A DNA stretch of 36,525 nucleotides, taken from assembly GCA_026398715.1 (NCBI GenBank), contig JAPLSI010000237.1, positions 1 to 36,525 of the forward strand, read 5' to 3'. Position numbers and translations under genes: made by a program. Position 1 is the stretch's first letter. Each line of letters begins with the position of its first letter. This DNA is from Gammaproteobacteria bacterium (lineage in GTDB: Bacteria > Pseudomonadota > Gammaproteobacteria > Xanthomonadales > Xanthomonadaceae). Under the pieces are notes generated by a model. That model was not told the origin of the DNA. It did not search any database and saw only the letters and a list, made by a program, of their open reading frames with translations. This document shows, one piece after another, positions 36,343 through 36,525 of this stretch.

Positions 36343-36525
36343 AGACGGTTGGAGGGTCGCGGTGGTCTCGATGTACCGAGATTGACGCGCACGCTCTCAC
36401 GTTTGGTGTTGCGTATAAGTTGGATGTAGCGAGCAGTGATTGAGTGTCGAGACGTGTCTCGAGGGTATGACTTTCAATTGAGTTACTGGCGAGTCGCCAT
36501 TTTAGCTCAAAGCCACTTGAGGTTA
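36343..36525 (-). other. 23S-5S intergenic spacer (partial)
   Basis: These 183 bases precede the 5S gene on the minus strand. They contain no tRNA and no recognisable 23S 3' end. A 6-bp hairpin CGAGAC / GTCTCG with a two-base loop (around 36449-36462) may be an RNase III or RNase E processing element. The 23S gene should begin its 3' end beyond the window. Confidence 0.7.

Noticed and set aside
36343..36525. The 3' end of a 23S rRNA gene at the right edge
   Set aside because: Reverse-complement reading shows none of the conserved 23S 3' terminal sequence, so this is only the 23S-5S spacer.

Overview
The window reads as a GC-rich chromosomal segment of a gammaproteobacterium, most likely in the Xanthomonadales/Lysobacteraceae. 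This rests on the complete atp operon near glmU and glmS, GTAG-type REP palindromes like those of Stenotrophomonas, a TfoX C-terminal-domain protein, and the general look of the proteins. The genus is not determined. Coding density is very high. No stretch over 300 bases lacks a gene, and there is no phage, IS transposase or CRISPR array.

Layout, left half. Positions 1-1882 hold the C-terminal Hpt domain of a signalling protein, a bfd-bfr iron storage pair (minus strand) with an apparent Fur-box promoter, and rppH. An elongator tRNA-Met (2029-2105) is followed by a 25-residue Arg/Lys-rich ORF and a strong terminator. Positions 2415-5692 hold a phosphoribosyltransferase-hydrolase fusion, an erythromycin-esterase-like protein and an Hsp20 chaperone, a neighbourhood resembling mycobacterial Rv2030c-Rv2031c. 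Next come queD, then a minus-strand adaptor-RND pump-ion channel operon with overlapping stops and starts, bioD, an msrC-tfoX-like pair and an MFS transporter. A minus-strand glmS-LOG-DUF3147 operon follows.

Middle. Positions 16749-24665 hold a MacAB-like export operon: HlyD adaptor, ABC ATPase, two FtsX/MacB permeases, a sigma-54 response regulator, a histidine kinase and a small membrane-anchored protein. A well-formed -24/-12 promoter precedes it, and an NtrC-family activator is encoded inside it. Two of its genes are damaged. The ATPase loses its normal C-terminus, including the H-loop, at a breakpoint next to a REP element. The last gene is frameshifted by a 40-bp tandem duplication.

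Right half. glmU (minus) and a secreted S41/CPAF-like protein (plus) precede the ATP synthase operon atpIBEFHAGDC (minus, 35485-28357). The familiar atp-glmU-glmS block of gammaproteobacteria is therefore present but split by two inserted modules. The operon has an A/T-rich atpE leader, GC hairpins between atpE and atpF, and an inverted REP pair between atpG and atpA. The window closes with a MAPEG protein, two identical terminators in a 59-bp direct repeat, a 5S rRNA gene (minus), and the spacer leading towards a 23S gene beyond the edge.
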